64,000 bases of DNA from Variovorax sp. PBL-E5 (GTDB lineage: Bacteria > Pseudomonadota > Gammaproteobacteria > Burkholderiales > Burkholderiaceae_C), in the NCBI RefSeq assembly GCF_901827185.1, contig NZ_LR594671.1, forward strand, positions 4,676,001-4,740,000, read 5' to 3'. Shown here piece after piece: positions 37,277 to 45,950 of this stretch. How positions within the stretch are numbered: position 1 is the stretch's first letter; every line of letters starts with the position of its first letter. The translations under genes and the position numbers were made by a program. The notes beneath the pieces were generated by a model that worked only from the letters and a program-made list of their open reading frames with translations, had not been told where the DNA came from and searched no databases.

Positions 37277-38167
37277 ATGTTCGAGCTACTCGGCATTCCA
37301 CCCCAGGCGCTGTTCGGCCAGCTGCTGGTCGGCGCCATCAACGGTGCCTTCTACGCCTTGCTGAGCCTCGGGCTCGCGGTGATCTTCGGCCTGCTGAACA
37401 TCGTCAACTTCGTTCACGGCGCCCAGTACATGCTGGGCGCGTTCTGCGGCTGGATGCTGCTGCGCTATGCCGGCATCGGCTACTGGTGGGCGCTGATCCT
37501 GGCGCCGCTGGCCGTCGGCGCGCTGGGCGCGCTGATCGAAAGACTCCTGCTGCGCCGCATCTACAAGTTCGACCCCATGTACGGGCTGCTGCTGACCTTC
37601 GGCCTCGCCCTCGTCATCGAAGGCCTGCTGCGCAACGGCTTCGGCTCGACCGGCCAGAACGCGCCCGTGCCCGAGCTGCTGCGCGGCGGACAGAACCTGG
37701 GCTTCATGTTCCTTCCGAACTACCGGCTGTGGGTCATCGTGGCCTCGGTGCTGGCCTGCGCATCGACCTGGTTCCTGATCGAGAAGACGCGCCTGGGCGC
37801 CTACCTGCGCGCGGGCACCGAGAACCCGGTGCTGGTGCGCGCTTTCGGCGTCAACGTGCCGCGCATGATCACCATGACCTATGCCTTCGGTGTCGGGCTC
37901 GCCGCCTTCGCGGGCGTCATGGCGGCGCCGATCTACCAGGTCAGCCCGCAGATGGGGGCGAATCTGCTGATCGTGGTGTTCGCGGTGGTGGTGATCGGCG
38001 GCATGGGCTCGCTGCCGGGCGCGATGATCTCGGGCTTCGCGCTCGGCCTGGTTGAAGGCCTCACCAAGGTGTTCTATCCGCAGGCCTCCAACGTCGCGGT
38101 CTTCGTCGTGATGGCGGTCGTCCTGCTGGTGAAGCCATCGGGCCTGTTCGGGAAGGAAGTGCGATGA
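37277..38167 (+). CDS. livH: ABC transporter permease LivH-type
   Basis: A 296-residue inner-membrane permease with about eight hydrophobic helices. The start FGQLLVGAINGAFYALLSLGLAVIFGLLNIVNFVHG is the classical LivH opening, and RAFGVNVPRMITMTYAFG marks the cytoplasmic loop that meets the ATPases. It ends VKPSGLFGKEVR and overlaps livM by ATGA. GAGAGGACATTCC precedes ATG 37277. Confidence 0.9.
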   Translation: MFELLGIPPQALFGQLLVGAINGAFYALLSLGLAVIFGLLNIVNFVHGAQYMLGAFCGWMLLRYAGIGYWWALILAPLAVGALGALIERLLLRRIYKFDPMYGLLLTFGLALVIEGLLRNGFGSTGQNAPVPELLRGGQNLGFMFLPNYRLWVIVASVLACASTWFLIEKTRLGAYLRAGTENPVLVRAFGVNVPRMITMTYAFGVGLAAFAGVMAAPIYQVSPQMGANLLIVVFAVVVIGGMGSLPGAMISGFALGLVEGLTKVFYPQASNVAVFVVMAVVLLVKPSGLFGKEVR

Positions 38168-39177
38168 AGCAAGGGCTGGGTTCGGACCTGCACAGGCCGC
38201 TGATCGTGCTGCTGGCCGCTGCCGCGTTGCTGGCACCGCTGGTGTTCTATCCGGTGTTCCTGATGAAGGCGCTGTGCTTCGCGCTCTTCGCCTGCGCCTT
38301 CAACCTGCTGGTGGGCTACACCGGCCTGATGTCCTTCGGCCATGCGGCCTTCTTCGGCATGGGCTCCTACGTCACGGCGCACGCCATGAAGAACTGGGGC
38401 GTCACGCCCGAACTGGCGCTGCTGGCCTCGATCGCCGCCAACGCGCTGCTCGGGCTGGTGTTCGGCTGGCTGTCGGTGCGTCGCGTCGGCATCTATTTCT
38501 CGATGGTGACGCTGGCCCTGTCGCAGATCGTCTACTTCTATGCGCTCCAGGCGCCGTGGACCGGCGGCGAGGACGGCATCCAGGGCGTGCCGCGCGGCGC
38601 GCTCTTCGGCTTCATCGACCTGCGCGATTCCTTCCATCTCTACTACTTCGTGCTGGCCGTCTTCGTGGCGGGCTTCGCGCTCATCCAGCGCACGGTGCAT
38701 TCGCCGTTCGGCCATGTACTCAAGGGCATCCGCGAAAACGAAGTGCGCGCGCTCTCGCTGGGCTACCGGGTCGAGCGCTACAAGATCCTCGCCTTCACGA
38801 TCTCTGCCGCGCTGTCGGGGCTCGCCGGCGCGACCAAATGCCTGGTGTTCGAGTCCGCGAGCCTCGGCGACATCTACTGGCCGATGTCGGGCGAGGTGGT
38901 GCTGATGACGCTGATCGGCGGCATGGGCCTGCTGTGGGGGCCGGTGGTCGGCGCCTTCGTGCTCGTGGCGATGGGCCTCTACCTGGCGCAGTTCGGCGCC
39001 TGGCTCACCGTGATCGAGGGGCTGATCTTCGTGGTGTGCGTGCTGTGCTTTCGAAGCGGCCTCGCCGGGCCGGTCGCGGCCCTGCTGGAGCGCTTGCGCA
39101 CGCCGCCGCGTGCGCGGCCGATGAAGGCCGCGGCATCGCCCATCGAGACCGCGGCCGATGTCCCACCCCTCAACTAA
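38164..39177 (+). CDS. livM: ABC transporter permease LivM-type
   Basis: A 337-residue permease with the LivM hallmarks CAFNLLVGYTGLMSFGHAAFFGMGSY and the coupling loop IRENEVRALSLGYRVERYK. It is hydrophobic throughout, with a short polar tail rich in R, A and P after residue 305. It overlaps livH by four bases, and the following SDR gene starts 14 bases after its stop. It completes the importer. Confidence 0.9.
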   Translation: MKQGLGSDLHRPLIVLLAAAALLAPLVFYPVFLMKALCFALFACAFNLLVGYTGLMSFGHAAFFGMGSYVTAHAMKNWGVTPELALLASIAANALLGLVFGWLSVRRVGIYFSMVTLALSQIVYFYALQAPWTGGEDGIQGVPRGALFGFIDLRDSFHLYYFVLAVFVAGFALIQRTVHSPFGHVLKGIRENEVRALSLGYRVERYKILAFTISAALSGLAGATKCLVFESASLGDIYWPMSGEVVLMTLIGGMGLLWGPVVGAFVLVAMGLYLAQFGAWLTVIEGLIFVVCVLCFRSGLAGPVAALLERLRTPPRARPMKAAASPIETAADVPPLN

Positions 39178-39190
39178 GGAGCAAGCAAGC

Positions 39191-39967
39191 ATGCGATTCT
39201 CGAACAAGACAGCCCTCGTGACCGGCGGCGGGGGCGGCATCGGCGGTGCGACCTGCCGCCTGCTGGCCCGCGAGGGCGCCAAGGTCATGGTCACCGATCT
39301 GGTTGCCGAGGGAGGACGCCGAACCGTCGAGGACATCCGGGCGGCAGGCGGGGAGGCTGAATTCGTTGCCGGCAACATCACCGATTTCGGCTCTGCCAAC
39401 GACGTGGCGAACGCGACCCGCGAGCGCTTCGGCCGCATCGACCTGCTGGTCAACGTGGCCGGCGGCGCTGCGGGTCCGGTGATCAAGACCGGCCACCAGA
39501 GCTTTGCCCAGTCGGGCCCGGAGCGCTGGCACGAAATGATCGATCTCAACCTGGTCGGCACCCTCAACGTGACGCGGGCCGTGGTCAACACCATGATCGA
39601 ACAGGGCAGCGGAAGCATCGTCAACGTGGCGTCGATCGCGGGCGTGATCGGCGGTCCGAACCTCACCGACTATTCGGCGGCCAAGGGCGGCGTGATCGCG
39701 TTCACCAAGGCATTGGCGAAGGAACTCGCGCCCAGCGGCATCCGCGTCAACAGCATCGCGCCCGGCGTCGTCGGCACCGACCGGATCCACGGCCTGCCGC
39801 AGGAAGTGCGCGATGCCTACCTGGTCGGGATTCGTCTGGGCCGCTTCGCCAAGGCCGAGGAAATGGCCACCGTGATCCTGTTCCTCGCCTCGCCCGACGC
39901 GAGCTATGTGACCGGCCAGAACATCAACGTGGACGGCGGCTGGAGCATGGGGCCGTCGAATTTCTGA
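39191..39967 (+). CDS. SDR oxidoreductase (BadH/FabG-like)
   Basis: A 258-residue SDR with TGGGGGIGGATCR at the cofactor site, NVASIAG for the catalytic serine and YSAAK for the Tyr-Lys pair, all intact. The N-terminus NKTALVTGGGGGIGGATCR is strikingly like the start of BadH, so this is a second candidate for the 2-hydroxyacyl-CoA dehydrogenase step. AAGGAGCAAGCAAGC precedes ATG 39191. It follows livM in the same operon. Confidence 0.86.
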   Translation: MRFSNKTALVTGGGGGIGGATCRLLAREGAKVMVTDLVAEGGRRTVEDIRAAGGEAEFVAGNITDFGSANDVANATRERFGRIDLLVNVAGGAAGPVIKTGHQSFAQSGPERWHEMIDLNLVGTLNVTRAVVNTMIEQGSGSIVNVASIAGVIGGPNLTDYSAAKGGVIAFTKALAKELAPSGIRVNSIAPGVVGTDRIHGLPQEVRDAYLVGIRLGRFAKAEEMATVILFLASPDASYVTGQNINVDGGWSMGPSNF

Positions 39968-39987
39968 GTGACCCAGGAGACAAGCAG

Positions 39988-40956
39988 ATGGTGACGAGAC
40001 GAACCCTGGTGAAGAGCGCCCTTGCCTTCACGACATGGCGCGGTGTCGCGCAGGCTCAGCAGCCGTGGCCGGCACGGCCGATCCGGTTGATCTGCCCGCT
40101 CAGCGCGGGCGGACCCACGGACGCGCTGGCGCGCCAGGTCGCCAAGCAGCTCGGCACCAGCCTCGGACAATCGCTGGTGGTGGAAAACGTGTTGGGCGCG
40201 GCCGGCCAGGTCGGCCTCGATCAGCTGCGCAGGTCGCCCGCCGACGGCTACACCATCGGCATCAGCGCCAACACCATCCAGGCCATCGCGCCGCATCTGC
40301 GCAAGCTGCCTTACGACACGATCAAGGATTTCACGGCGCTCGGAGGCCTGGCCGGTTTTCCCTACGCGCTGATGGTCAGCGCCAAGTCACCGATCAATTC
40401 GGTGCAGGATCTGGTGGCACGCGCGAAGGCCGAGCCGGGCAAGCTGGTCGCGGGCTCCGCCGGGGTCGGCACCGGCACCGAATTGACGATCGCGATGCTC
40501 GCGCAGCATGCCGGCCTCAGCTTCAACCAGGTGAACTACAAGGGATCGGCCCCGGTGACGCAGGATCTTCTGGCCGGCAACATCGACTTCACCATGGACG
40601 TGATCAGCAGCACGGTACCGATGTGGAAGCAGGGCATGGTGAAGGTGCTGGCGACCACCGGCGCCAAGCGCCACAAGGTGATCAAGGACGCCCCGGCCAT
40701 GAACGAGATTTATCCAGGCTTCGAGTTCTCGGCCTGGTTCGCGATGTATGGGCCCGCCGATCTGCCGGCCGCGGTGACCCACCGCATCTCCGACGAGTTG
40801 CTCGCGATCCAGAAGACGCAGGAATTCCAGGCCTTCATCGAGAACCGTGGCCTGGATGCCATGCCGGCCTCGGCCGAACAGTTGGCCAAGTCGACCCGCG
40901 ACGAGTTCGCGAAATGGGGCGAGCTGATCGCCAAGATGCCCAAGCGCGAGTCGTAG
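39988..40956 (+). CDS. Bug-type tripartite tricarboxylate transporter receptor
   Basis: A 322-residue periplasmic receptor. The signal peptide (TRRTLVKSALAFTTWRGVAQA) has adjacent arginines, so Tat export is possible, though Sec is usual for this family. The mature part has RLICPLSAGGPTDALAR, SPADGYTIGIS and GSAGVGTGTEL. CAGGAGACAAGCAG precedes ATG 39988. It is the third Bug gene in the window and the only one inside the liv operon; no TctAB partner is present. Confidence 0.88.
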   Translation: MVTRRTLVKSALAFTTWRGVAQAQQPWPARPIRLICPLSAGGPTDALARQVAKQLGTSLGQSLVVENVLGAAGQVGLDQLRRSPADGYTIGISANTIQAIAPHLRKLPYDTIKDFTALGGLAGFPYALMVSAKSPINSVQDLVARAKAEPGKLVAGSAGVGTGTELTIAMLAQHAGLSFNQVNYKGSAPVTQDLLAGNIDFTMDVISSTVPMWKQGMVKVLATTGAKRHKVIKDAPAMNEIYPGFEFSAWFAMYGPADLPAAVTHRISDELLAIQKTQEFQAFIENRGLDAMPASAEQLAKSTRDEFAKWGELIAKMPKRES

Positions 40957-40963
40957 ACCCGCC

Positions 40964-41428
40964 ATGCCCCAACGCGTATTCGAGAACGTCGCGGCGCTTG
41001 CCGCTGCTGCAGGCGAGGAACTGGGCGTGAGCGACTGGTTCGGCCTGGATCAGGGCCGCATCGACGGCTTCGCCGGCGTCACCAAGGACGACTTCTGGCT
41101 GCACACCGATCCGGAGCGCGCCGCGCGCGAATCCCCGCACGGAAAGACCCTGGTGCACGGCATGCTGACCTTGTCGTTGATGGCGCACCTGGCGCGGCGG
41201 ATCTGGAGGCTCGACACCATGGCATCCGGCGTCAACTACGGCTACGACAAGGTGCGATTCATCGCACCGGTGCACCCGGGCGACAGGGTGCGCCTGCGCC
41301 GCACCCTGCTGGCCGTCGAACACACCGAGCACGGCTGCAAATTGCGTTTCAAGGACGTGATGGAGATCGAGGGTCGCGACAAGCCGGCCTGCATCGCCGA
41401 AAACATCAGCATCTACCAGGCCGCCTGA
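40964..41428 (+). CDS. MaoC-like hydratase
   Basis: A 154-residue hot-dog-fold protein with the dyad D42 and H47 in TKDDFWLHTDP, followed by GKTLVHGMLTLSLMAHLA. It is a paralogue of the MaoC protein at 13637-14092: both share YG(Y/M)(D/N)(K/R)VRF and PVC/PACIAE(N/F) stretches. It would hydrate or dehydrate an enoyl-CoA with R stereochemistry. ATG 40964 is seven bases after the Bug stop. Confidence 0.86.
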   Translation: MPQRVFENVAALAAAAGEELGVSDWFGLDQGRIDGFAGVTKDDFWLHTDPERAARESPHGKTLVHGMLTLSLMAHLARRIWRLDTMASGVNYGYDKVRFIAPVHPGDRVRLRRTLLAVEHTEHGCKLRFKDVMEIEGRDKPACIAENISIYQAA

Positions 41429-41448
41429 GCGCGCACCCGAGGAATCTC

Positions 41449-42207
41449 ATGAATGCATTCGATCTGAAGGGCAAGGTGGCGATCGTCACCGGCTCCAGCC
41501 GCGGCATCGGCCGGTCCATCGCGGAGCATCTGGCCGCGGCAGGCGCCCGTGTCGTCATCACGAGCCGCACGGCCGAGGCCTGCGAGAAAGTGGCCGGATC
41601 CATCCGTGCCAACGGCGGCGTGGCGCTCGCGCTGCCGGCGAGCATCTCACGCAAGCCGGAGCTGGAAGAGATGGTGCGCCGCACCCTCGCCGAGTGGGGC
41701 CGCGTCGACATCCTGGTGGCCAACGCAGCGACCAATCCTTACTACGGGCCCACTGCGTCGGCAAGCGACGAAGTCTTCGACAAAGTCATGCACAACAACG
41801 TGCAGTCGAACCTGTGGCTGGCCAACCTGGTACTTCCCGACATGGCGCAGCGGCGCGACGGCGCGGTGATCTTCATCGGCTCGATCGGCGGCTATCGCGG
41901 CCGCGCCGCACTGGGCCTCTATGGCATGTCCAAGGCCGCCGAGATGCAGATGGCGCGCTGCCTCGCGCTCGAATGGGGCCGCCACAACATCCGCATCAAT
42001 TGCATCGCGCCCGGCCTGATCCGAACCGACTTCTCGCGAGCGATCTGGGAGAACCCCAAGCTGCTGAGCGAGCGCGAGCAAATGCTCCCGCTGGGCCGCA
42101 TCGGCGAGCCCGAGGACATCGCAGGCATCGCCCTGATGCTGGCGAGCCGCGCCGGTGCCTTCATCACCGGCCAGGTCATCACCGCCGACGGCGGCGAGAC
42201 CGCCTGA
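41449..42207 (+). CDS. SDR oxidoreductase, last gene of the liv operon
   Basis: A 252-residue SDR with TGSSRGIGRSIA at the cofactor site, a serine in FIGSIGGYRG and YGMSK. The C-terminus FITGQVITADGGETA is typical. GAGGAATCTC precedes ATG 41449. It would oxidise a hydroxyacyl-CoA or reduce a ketoacyl-CoA. No clear terminator follows, though the next gene has its own probable control region. Confidence 0.87.
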   Translation: MNAFDLKGKVAIVTGSSRGIGRSIAEHLAAAGARVVITSRTAEACEKVAGSIRANGGVALALPASISRKPELEEMVRRTLAEWGRVDILVANAATNPYYGPTASASDEVFDKVMHNNVQSNLWLANLVLPDMAQRRDGAVIFIGSIGGYRGRAALGLYGMSKAAEMQMARCLALEWGRHNIRINCIAPGLIRTDFSRAIWENPKLLSEREQMLPLGRIGEPEDIAGIALMLASRAGAFITGQVITADGGETA

Positions 42208-42319
42208 TTGTCTTTTTCGGGGCTTCTCGGCAGGCTTTGGCACGGCCGGCGCAGGCATCCCGGTACTTCTTCACGGAACACCGTTTCCCCTCACAGAGGC
42301 AAGTGAGAACTTAGGTCTT

Positions 42320-42341
42320 ATGTAACTAAAATTGGTTACAT
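42320..42341. promoter_or_regulatory. 22-bp palindrome overlapping a start codon
   Basis: Seven-base arms ATGTAAC and GTTACAT enclose TAAAATTG. The right arm covers the ATG of the small membrane-protein gene at 42340. A dyad at this place would let a dimeric repressor block transcription or initiation. It is unlike the shared element of the catabolic region. The binding protein is unknown. Confidence 0.5.
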
Positions 42342-42543
42342 GAAACAAGGTCCTCACAATGAAACCGACACCAATTTCGGTTGGTGGACGGACAAGCCCG
42401 AGCGTCCGGCCCGGCCATCGAATTCGCCCTGGAGAAACCCCGTTCCTTCGCGGCGTGGCTCAAGCGTCTGGTGGAAATCGGGGTTGATCATCGGACTCAT
42501 GTTCGCATTCGGATGGTCGCTCAAATCGCTCGCCGGATGGTGA
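42340..42543 (+). CDS. Small membrane protein, unknown function
   Basis: A 67-residue hypothetical protein: a polar, proline- and tryptophan-rich N-terminus (NFGWWTDKPERPARP) and one C-terminal hydrophobic helix, SGLIIGLMFAFGWSLKSL. No family is recognised. The ATG lies in the right arm of the palindrome at 42320-42341 and has no good ribosome site. Third-position GC is lower than in neighbours. It ends in a TGATG junction with the next small frame. Protein-coding status is likely but not certain. Confidence 0.5.
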   Translation: MKQGPHNETDTNFGWWTDKPERPARPSNSPWRNPVPSRRGSSVWWKSGLIIGLMFAFGWSLKSLAGW

Positions 42544-42767
42544 TGGCGCTGCAGCCGCGGGGAACCCCCTCCCGCCACAGCTCGACCTTCATATCCCGGG
42601 AGGTTCGCGTGTGCTGGATCAAGGGCCTGGCGGCCCATGGCACGCAGATGGGCGGCCTGTGGCATCCCGACACGCCGAAAAACCGCACCAAGCTGACGGC
42701 GATCATGCAGGTCGGCAACGAGATTTTCGGCCGCGGCACCCACTGGCTCGAAGAGCGCCAGGCCTGA
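42543..42767 (+). CDS. Small soluble protein, unknown function
   Basis: A 74-residue frame from ATG 42543, which shares a base with the stop of the preceding small gene. Third positions are strongly G/C over the last 55 codons (VCWIKGLAAHGTQMGGLW ... GNEIFGRGTHWLEERQA), which supports real coding. The same frame stays open upstream to a TTG at 42381, so a 128-residue version is possible; it would overlap the small membrane gene in another frame. No family recognised. Confidence 0.5.
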   Translation: MALQPRGTPSRHSSTFISREVRVCWIKGLAAHGTQMGGLWHPDTPKNRTKLTAIMQVGNEIFGRGTHWLEERQA

Positions 42768-43035
42768 ACCTCACGCACCGCAACGCCCGCCGGCTGCGTT
42801 CCTGCGGGCGACGCACATGAGCGACAGCGCGCTGCGCTTCGCATCGGGATGACGGCCTGAAAGCACATTGCCCAGCCGGTATTTCCACTCGGCTTTTCCA
42901 GGCTCTCCAGCCGGGGCCTCCGCGCCGATCTCATGGTGGCGGGGGCATTGGTCAGCCATCGTTCAGCATGAAGAAGGCACAGTCCGCGCGTGTTCTGCAC
43001 GCAGATGTGCAGGGCCTGCCCAGAAAGTCGATTCC

Positions 43036-43161
43036 TTGAAAAAAACCAAAGGCGAACTCGCCCTCAGCCGATCCGTCGCACGACGCGTGGTCGCGCTCAC
43101 CCTGATCGTGGCCGGGATCGGCATCCTGTTGTCCGGCATCGACGCTGCGTTCTTCCACTAG
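43036..43161 (+). CDS. Small single-helix membrane peptide, unknown
   Basis: A 41-residue peptide from a TTG start: a basic N-terminus (KKTKGELALSRSVARR) then one hydrophobic helix, VVALTLIVAGIGILLSGI, ending DAAFFH. The open frame extends upstream without a better start. Single-helix peptides of this size are often membrane-protein modulators or stress peptides; nothing more can be said. The roughly 270 bases before it contain no convincing gene on the plus strand. Confidence 0.42.
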   Translation: MKKTKGELALSRSVARRVVALTLIVAGIGILLSGIDAAFFH

Positions 43162-43251
43162 CGCAGCGGCACTCCGGCGACAGCTGCGCCGATTCAGTCA
43201 GTTGCTGCTGGCTGAAAGCTTCTACAAGAGCCTCCTGTCCCGGAGGCTCCC

Positions 43252-43365
43252 ATGCGTAAAACGACTCGGGTTCGATTCGGCGAAACTGGCGAAGCGCTTG
43301 CCGATATCGCACTGCTCGCCACCATCATCGTGACCGCTTCGCTTCTGGTCTTTCCGCCCTGGTAG
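43252..43365 (+). CDS. Small single-helix membrane peptide, unknown
   Basis: A 37-residue peptide from ATG 43252 with a near-ideal ribosome site, GGAGG five bases upstream. A basic start (MRKTTRVRFGETGEA) is followed by one hydrophobic helix, IALLATIIVTASLLVF, and the end PPW. Together with the peptides at 42340 and 43036 it makes three single-helix membrane products on one strand within about 1 kb. No family recognised. Confidence 0.5.
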   Translation: MRKTTRVRFGETGEALADIALLATIIVTASLLVFPPW

Positions 43366-43392
43366 ATCGCCTCGGGCGAAAGACGGACTCGG

Positions 43393-43629
43393 TCAGTGGC
43401 GCCGCTGAACAGCTCCAGCGACACCCGCCCACGGCTGCGACGCCTGGAAGGATCCGAGTTTTTCGTCTGCCGGCAGGGTTTCGATCGACAGGTCGATCGA
43501 TTCGCCGGCTGCGCGCGGATCGGCGGCATCGCCGCTGGCCCGTTGCGGGATGCGGCGCACCAGACGGCGGTGCTCGAGCATCGAGATCAGATATTTGACG
43601 CGCGCTGTGCCCATGTAAGGGAATCTCAT
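43393..43629 (-). CDS. Small hypothetical protein
   Basis: A 78-residue frame from ATG 43629 with the ribosome site GGAGACAAGC. It begins MRFPYMGTARVKYLISMLEHRRLVRR and ends in a glutamine/tryptophan-rich tail. Codon third positions are G/C-rich as in real genes here. A mixed basic/acidic composition and no membrane helix suggest a soluble or peripheral protein. The roughly 160 bases between it and the next gene hold nothing recognisable. Confidence 0.55.
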   Translation of the reverse strand: MRFPYMGTARVKYLISMLEHRRLVRRIPQRASGDAADPRAAGESIDLSIETLPADEKLGSFQASQPWAGVAGAVQRRH

Positions 43630-43793
43630 GCTTGTCTCCGTCTGGGTGTGGATGCCGGCGCGCACGGCACATCGCAGTGTGAAGGCGCGGGCTGACCGAC
43701 TTGCCGAGCCGGACACGATAGCCCAAGCCGCGGCCGTTGACCAGCAACGAGATGTGACTTCGGCGCTCAGATGTGGCGCTCCGCCCATCGCCG

Positions 43794-44975
43794 TCAACGG
43801 TGAATCCCGACGGCGCCCTGGACGGCCTCGCCTTGCGGCATGTCGGCCCGCGCAAGGATGCCGTTCAGGATCGTCGGCACCTCGAAGACCGCGCGGTTTC
43901 GCATGCGGCCTGCCGCAGACCGGAAGCGGTCGAGGTGGCGGGTCATTTCGTTCACTGCGCGATCCACCTCGACAAAGCTCGAACAGACCAGCCCGACGCC
44001 CTGCTCGCGCACCCACTGCGCGTTGTATCGCTCCTGAGGCAGGGTCCAGCGGTTGCGCACCACGAGCACCGGCAATCCCATCTGCACCGCTTCGCTGAGG
44101 CTGCCCGGGCCGGGCTTGCCGATGAAGAAATCGGCCAGTTGCATATAGCGCGCGACGTCGGACGTGAATCCGAGCACCAGCTTCGGCGCGCGCGACGGCA
44201 GGGCGCGCAACGGCCGGGCCAATGCTTCGTTGTGGCCGCAGACCAGGATGAGCTGGGTGTCGGCCAGGCGCTTCGCGATCCCGAGCATCGCCTTCGAGCC
44301 TTGCCCGCCGAACAGCACCAGCGCCGTCGGACGATCGGGGTCGAGCTTCAGGCGCCGCCGCTCGGCCGCGCGGTCGATCGGCTGGGTCTCGTAGAACGCC
44401 GAGCGGATCAGCATGCCCGATGTCGCATGGATGCGATCCTCCGCACAACCGGCCGCGCGCGCCTGCTGCACGGCCTTGGCCGAACCGCAAACCAGATGCT
44501 GGCCCAGCCCCGGTTCGATCCAGAAGTTCGGCGGATGGTCGGCCAGGTCGGTCAGCACCGTCACGAAAGGCACGCCCGGAAGCGCCGAGGCCAGCGATTC
44601 GCACAGCACGCGGTTGAAGTTCGGAATCAGCGACACCACGAGATCCGGCTCGCTTCTCAGCCAATGCTGCTGGAGCTGGCGCGCGAGCGCTGCGTGGCCC
44701 CAGCGGATCATCCCCTGGAGCAGCTTGAGTTCCTGTGCCAGCCCGAGGGTCCAGCCGCGCGCGAGCCGCTTGTTGTAGACATCCTCGGGATCCATGCCGG
44801 TGAGCTTGCGAAAGCTGTCCCTGGGGTCGAGCACCTCGCGCAGGTTGATCAGCCTGACTTTCCAGGGCAGACCCTGACGCCGGATGGCCGACTCGAGCGC
44901 CAGCGCGGAGGCCCGATGGCCGCCGCCGGCGTTGAAGTACACGAGGTCGACGGTGCGGTCCGGCGCAACGCTCAT
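43794..44975 (-). CDS. MGDG-synthase/MurG-like glycosyltransferase
   Basis: A 393-residue GT-B fold glycosyltransferase of the MurG/monogalactosyldiacylglycerol-synthase group. The N-terminal glycine loop is YFNAGGGHRASALALE, and the donor-binding region reads LFGGQGSKAMLGIAKRL and FFIGKPGPGSLSEAVQMGLPVL. It would add a sugar to a lipid at the cytoplasmic membrane face. It overlaps the metallophosphoesterase gene by ATGA, so the two products probably act in one envelope-lipid pathway. The acceptor is unknown. Confidence 0.82.
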   Translation of the reverse strand: MSVAPDRTVDLVYFNAGGGHRASALALESAIRRQGLPWKVRLINLREVLDPRDSFRKLTGMDPEDVYNKRLARGWTLGLAQELKLLQGMIRWGHAALARQLQQHWLRSEPDLVVSLIPNFNRVLCESLASALPGVPFVTVLTDLADHPPNFWIEPGLGQHLVCGSAKAVQQARAAGCAEDRIHATSGMLIRSAFYETQPIDRAAERRRLKLDPDRPTALVLFGGQGSKAMLGIAKRLADTQLILVCGHNEALARPLRALPSRAPKLVLGFTSDVARYMQLADFFIGKPGPGSLSEAVQMGLPVLVVRNRWTLPQERYNAQWVREQGVGLVCSSFVEVDRAVNEMTRHLDRFRSAAGRMRNRAVFEVPTILNGILARADMPQGEAVQGAVGIHR

Positions 44976-45853
44976 GCTTTCGCCAACTCGCGCCGCGAAG
45001 CACCGCGACCCGATCGCGTGGCGACGGGCATGTGTTGGGCCCAATGCAGGATCTCGAGCGATCCGTCGGCCCGTTCGGCCAGCGCCGTCAGGCTCTCGAC
45101 CCAGTCGCCGTCGTTGGCGTAGAGGATGCCGTCGATATCGCGCAGCTCGGCATGATGGATGTGGCCGCACACCACGCCCTGCACGCCGCGTTTGCGCGCT
45201 TCCCGCGCCACGGCATGCTCGAAGTCGCCGACGTAGCTCACCGCGCGCTTGACCTTCAGCTTCAGGTACTTGGACAGCGACCAATAGGGCAGGCCCATGC
45301 GCGCGCGCAGCGAGTTGAGATGCCGGTTCAGCTTGAGCGTGAATTCGTAGAGCGAGTCGCCCACGTGGGCCAGCCACTTGGCGCACTGGATCACGCCGTC
45401 GAACAGATCGCCGTGCATGACCCACAGCTTGCGGCCGTCCGCCGTTTCGTGGATCCACTCGTCGGCGACGTCGATGCCGCCGAAGTTGTGATGCAGGTAC
45501 TTGCGGGCGAACTCGTCGTGGTTGCCCGGGATGAAGATCACCCGCGTGCCCTTGCGGGCCTTGCGCAGCAGCTTCTGGATGACGTCGTTGTGCGCCTGCG
45601 GCCAGTACCAGTTGCGGCGCAGTTGCCAGCCGTCGACGATGTCGCCGACCAGGAACAGCGTCTCGCACTCGGTGTGCTTCAGGAAGTCGAGCAGCGCGCG
45701 TGTCTGGCAACCCGGCGTGCCCAGGTGCAGATCCGAGATCCAGAGCGTGCGGTAGTGCTGCGGCGGCCGCGTGGCTTCATCGTCGTCGGACGCGCCGGAA
45801 TCCAGGCCGCCCGAGTCGCGCCATGCACGAAGAAAAGCGTCGTCGCGTTGCAT
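44972..45853 (-). CDS. LpxH-like metallophosphoesterase (UDP-diacylglucosamine pyrophosphatase family)
   Basis: A 293-residue calcineurin-like phosphoesterase. Metal-binding motifs are DLHLG (near residue 41), GDIVDGW, GNHDE, and GHIH toward the C-terminus. The WQLRRNWYWPQAHNDVIQKLLRKARKG stretch is typical of the COG2908 branch, longer than classical LpxH of about 240 residues. Family members cleave a pyrophosphate bond in lipid precursors. The start at 45853 is uncertain by a few codons. Context with a lipid glycosyltransferase supports an envelope role. Confidence 0.82.
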   Translation of the reverse strand: MQRDDAFLRAWRDSGGLDSGASDDDEATRPPQHYRTLWISDLHLGTPGCQTRALLDFLKHTECETLFLVGDIVDGWQLRRNWYWPQAHNDVIQKLLRKARKGTRVIFIPGNHDEFARKYLHHNFGGIDVADEWIHETADGRKLWVMHGDLFDGVIQCAKWLAHVGDSLYEFTLKLNRHLNSLRARMGLPYWSLSKYLKLKVKRAVSYVGDFEHAVAREARKRGVQGVVCGHIHHAELRDIDGILYANDGDWVESLTALAERADGSLEILHWAQHMPVATRSGRGASRRELAKA

Positions 45854-45950
45854 GGGTTGTCATGGTCGCAAGCACGAATGACGTCGCGGTGGCAACGCGG
45901 TGAAGCTTCAATGACCAACGACACGCTAAATGACGCGTTCCCCTTCGCGA

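Noticed and set aside
42381..42767. A 128-codon version of the small soluble gene beginning at TTG
   Set aside because: The upstream part overlaps the membrane-peptide frame and lacks a ribosome site; the ATG at 42543 is preferred, though the longer form cannot be excluded.
42771..42959. A 62-codon minus-strand frame with fairly G/C-rich third positions
   Set aside because: No ribosome site, no recognisable feature and competing frames on the same strand; not enough to call a gene.
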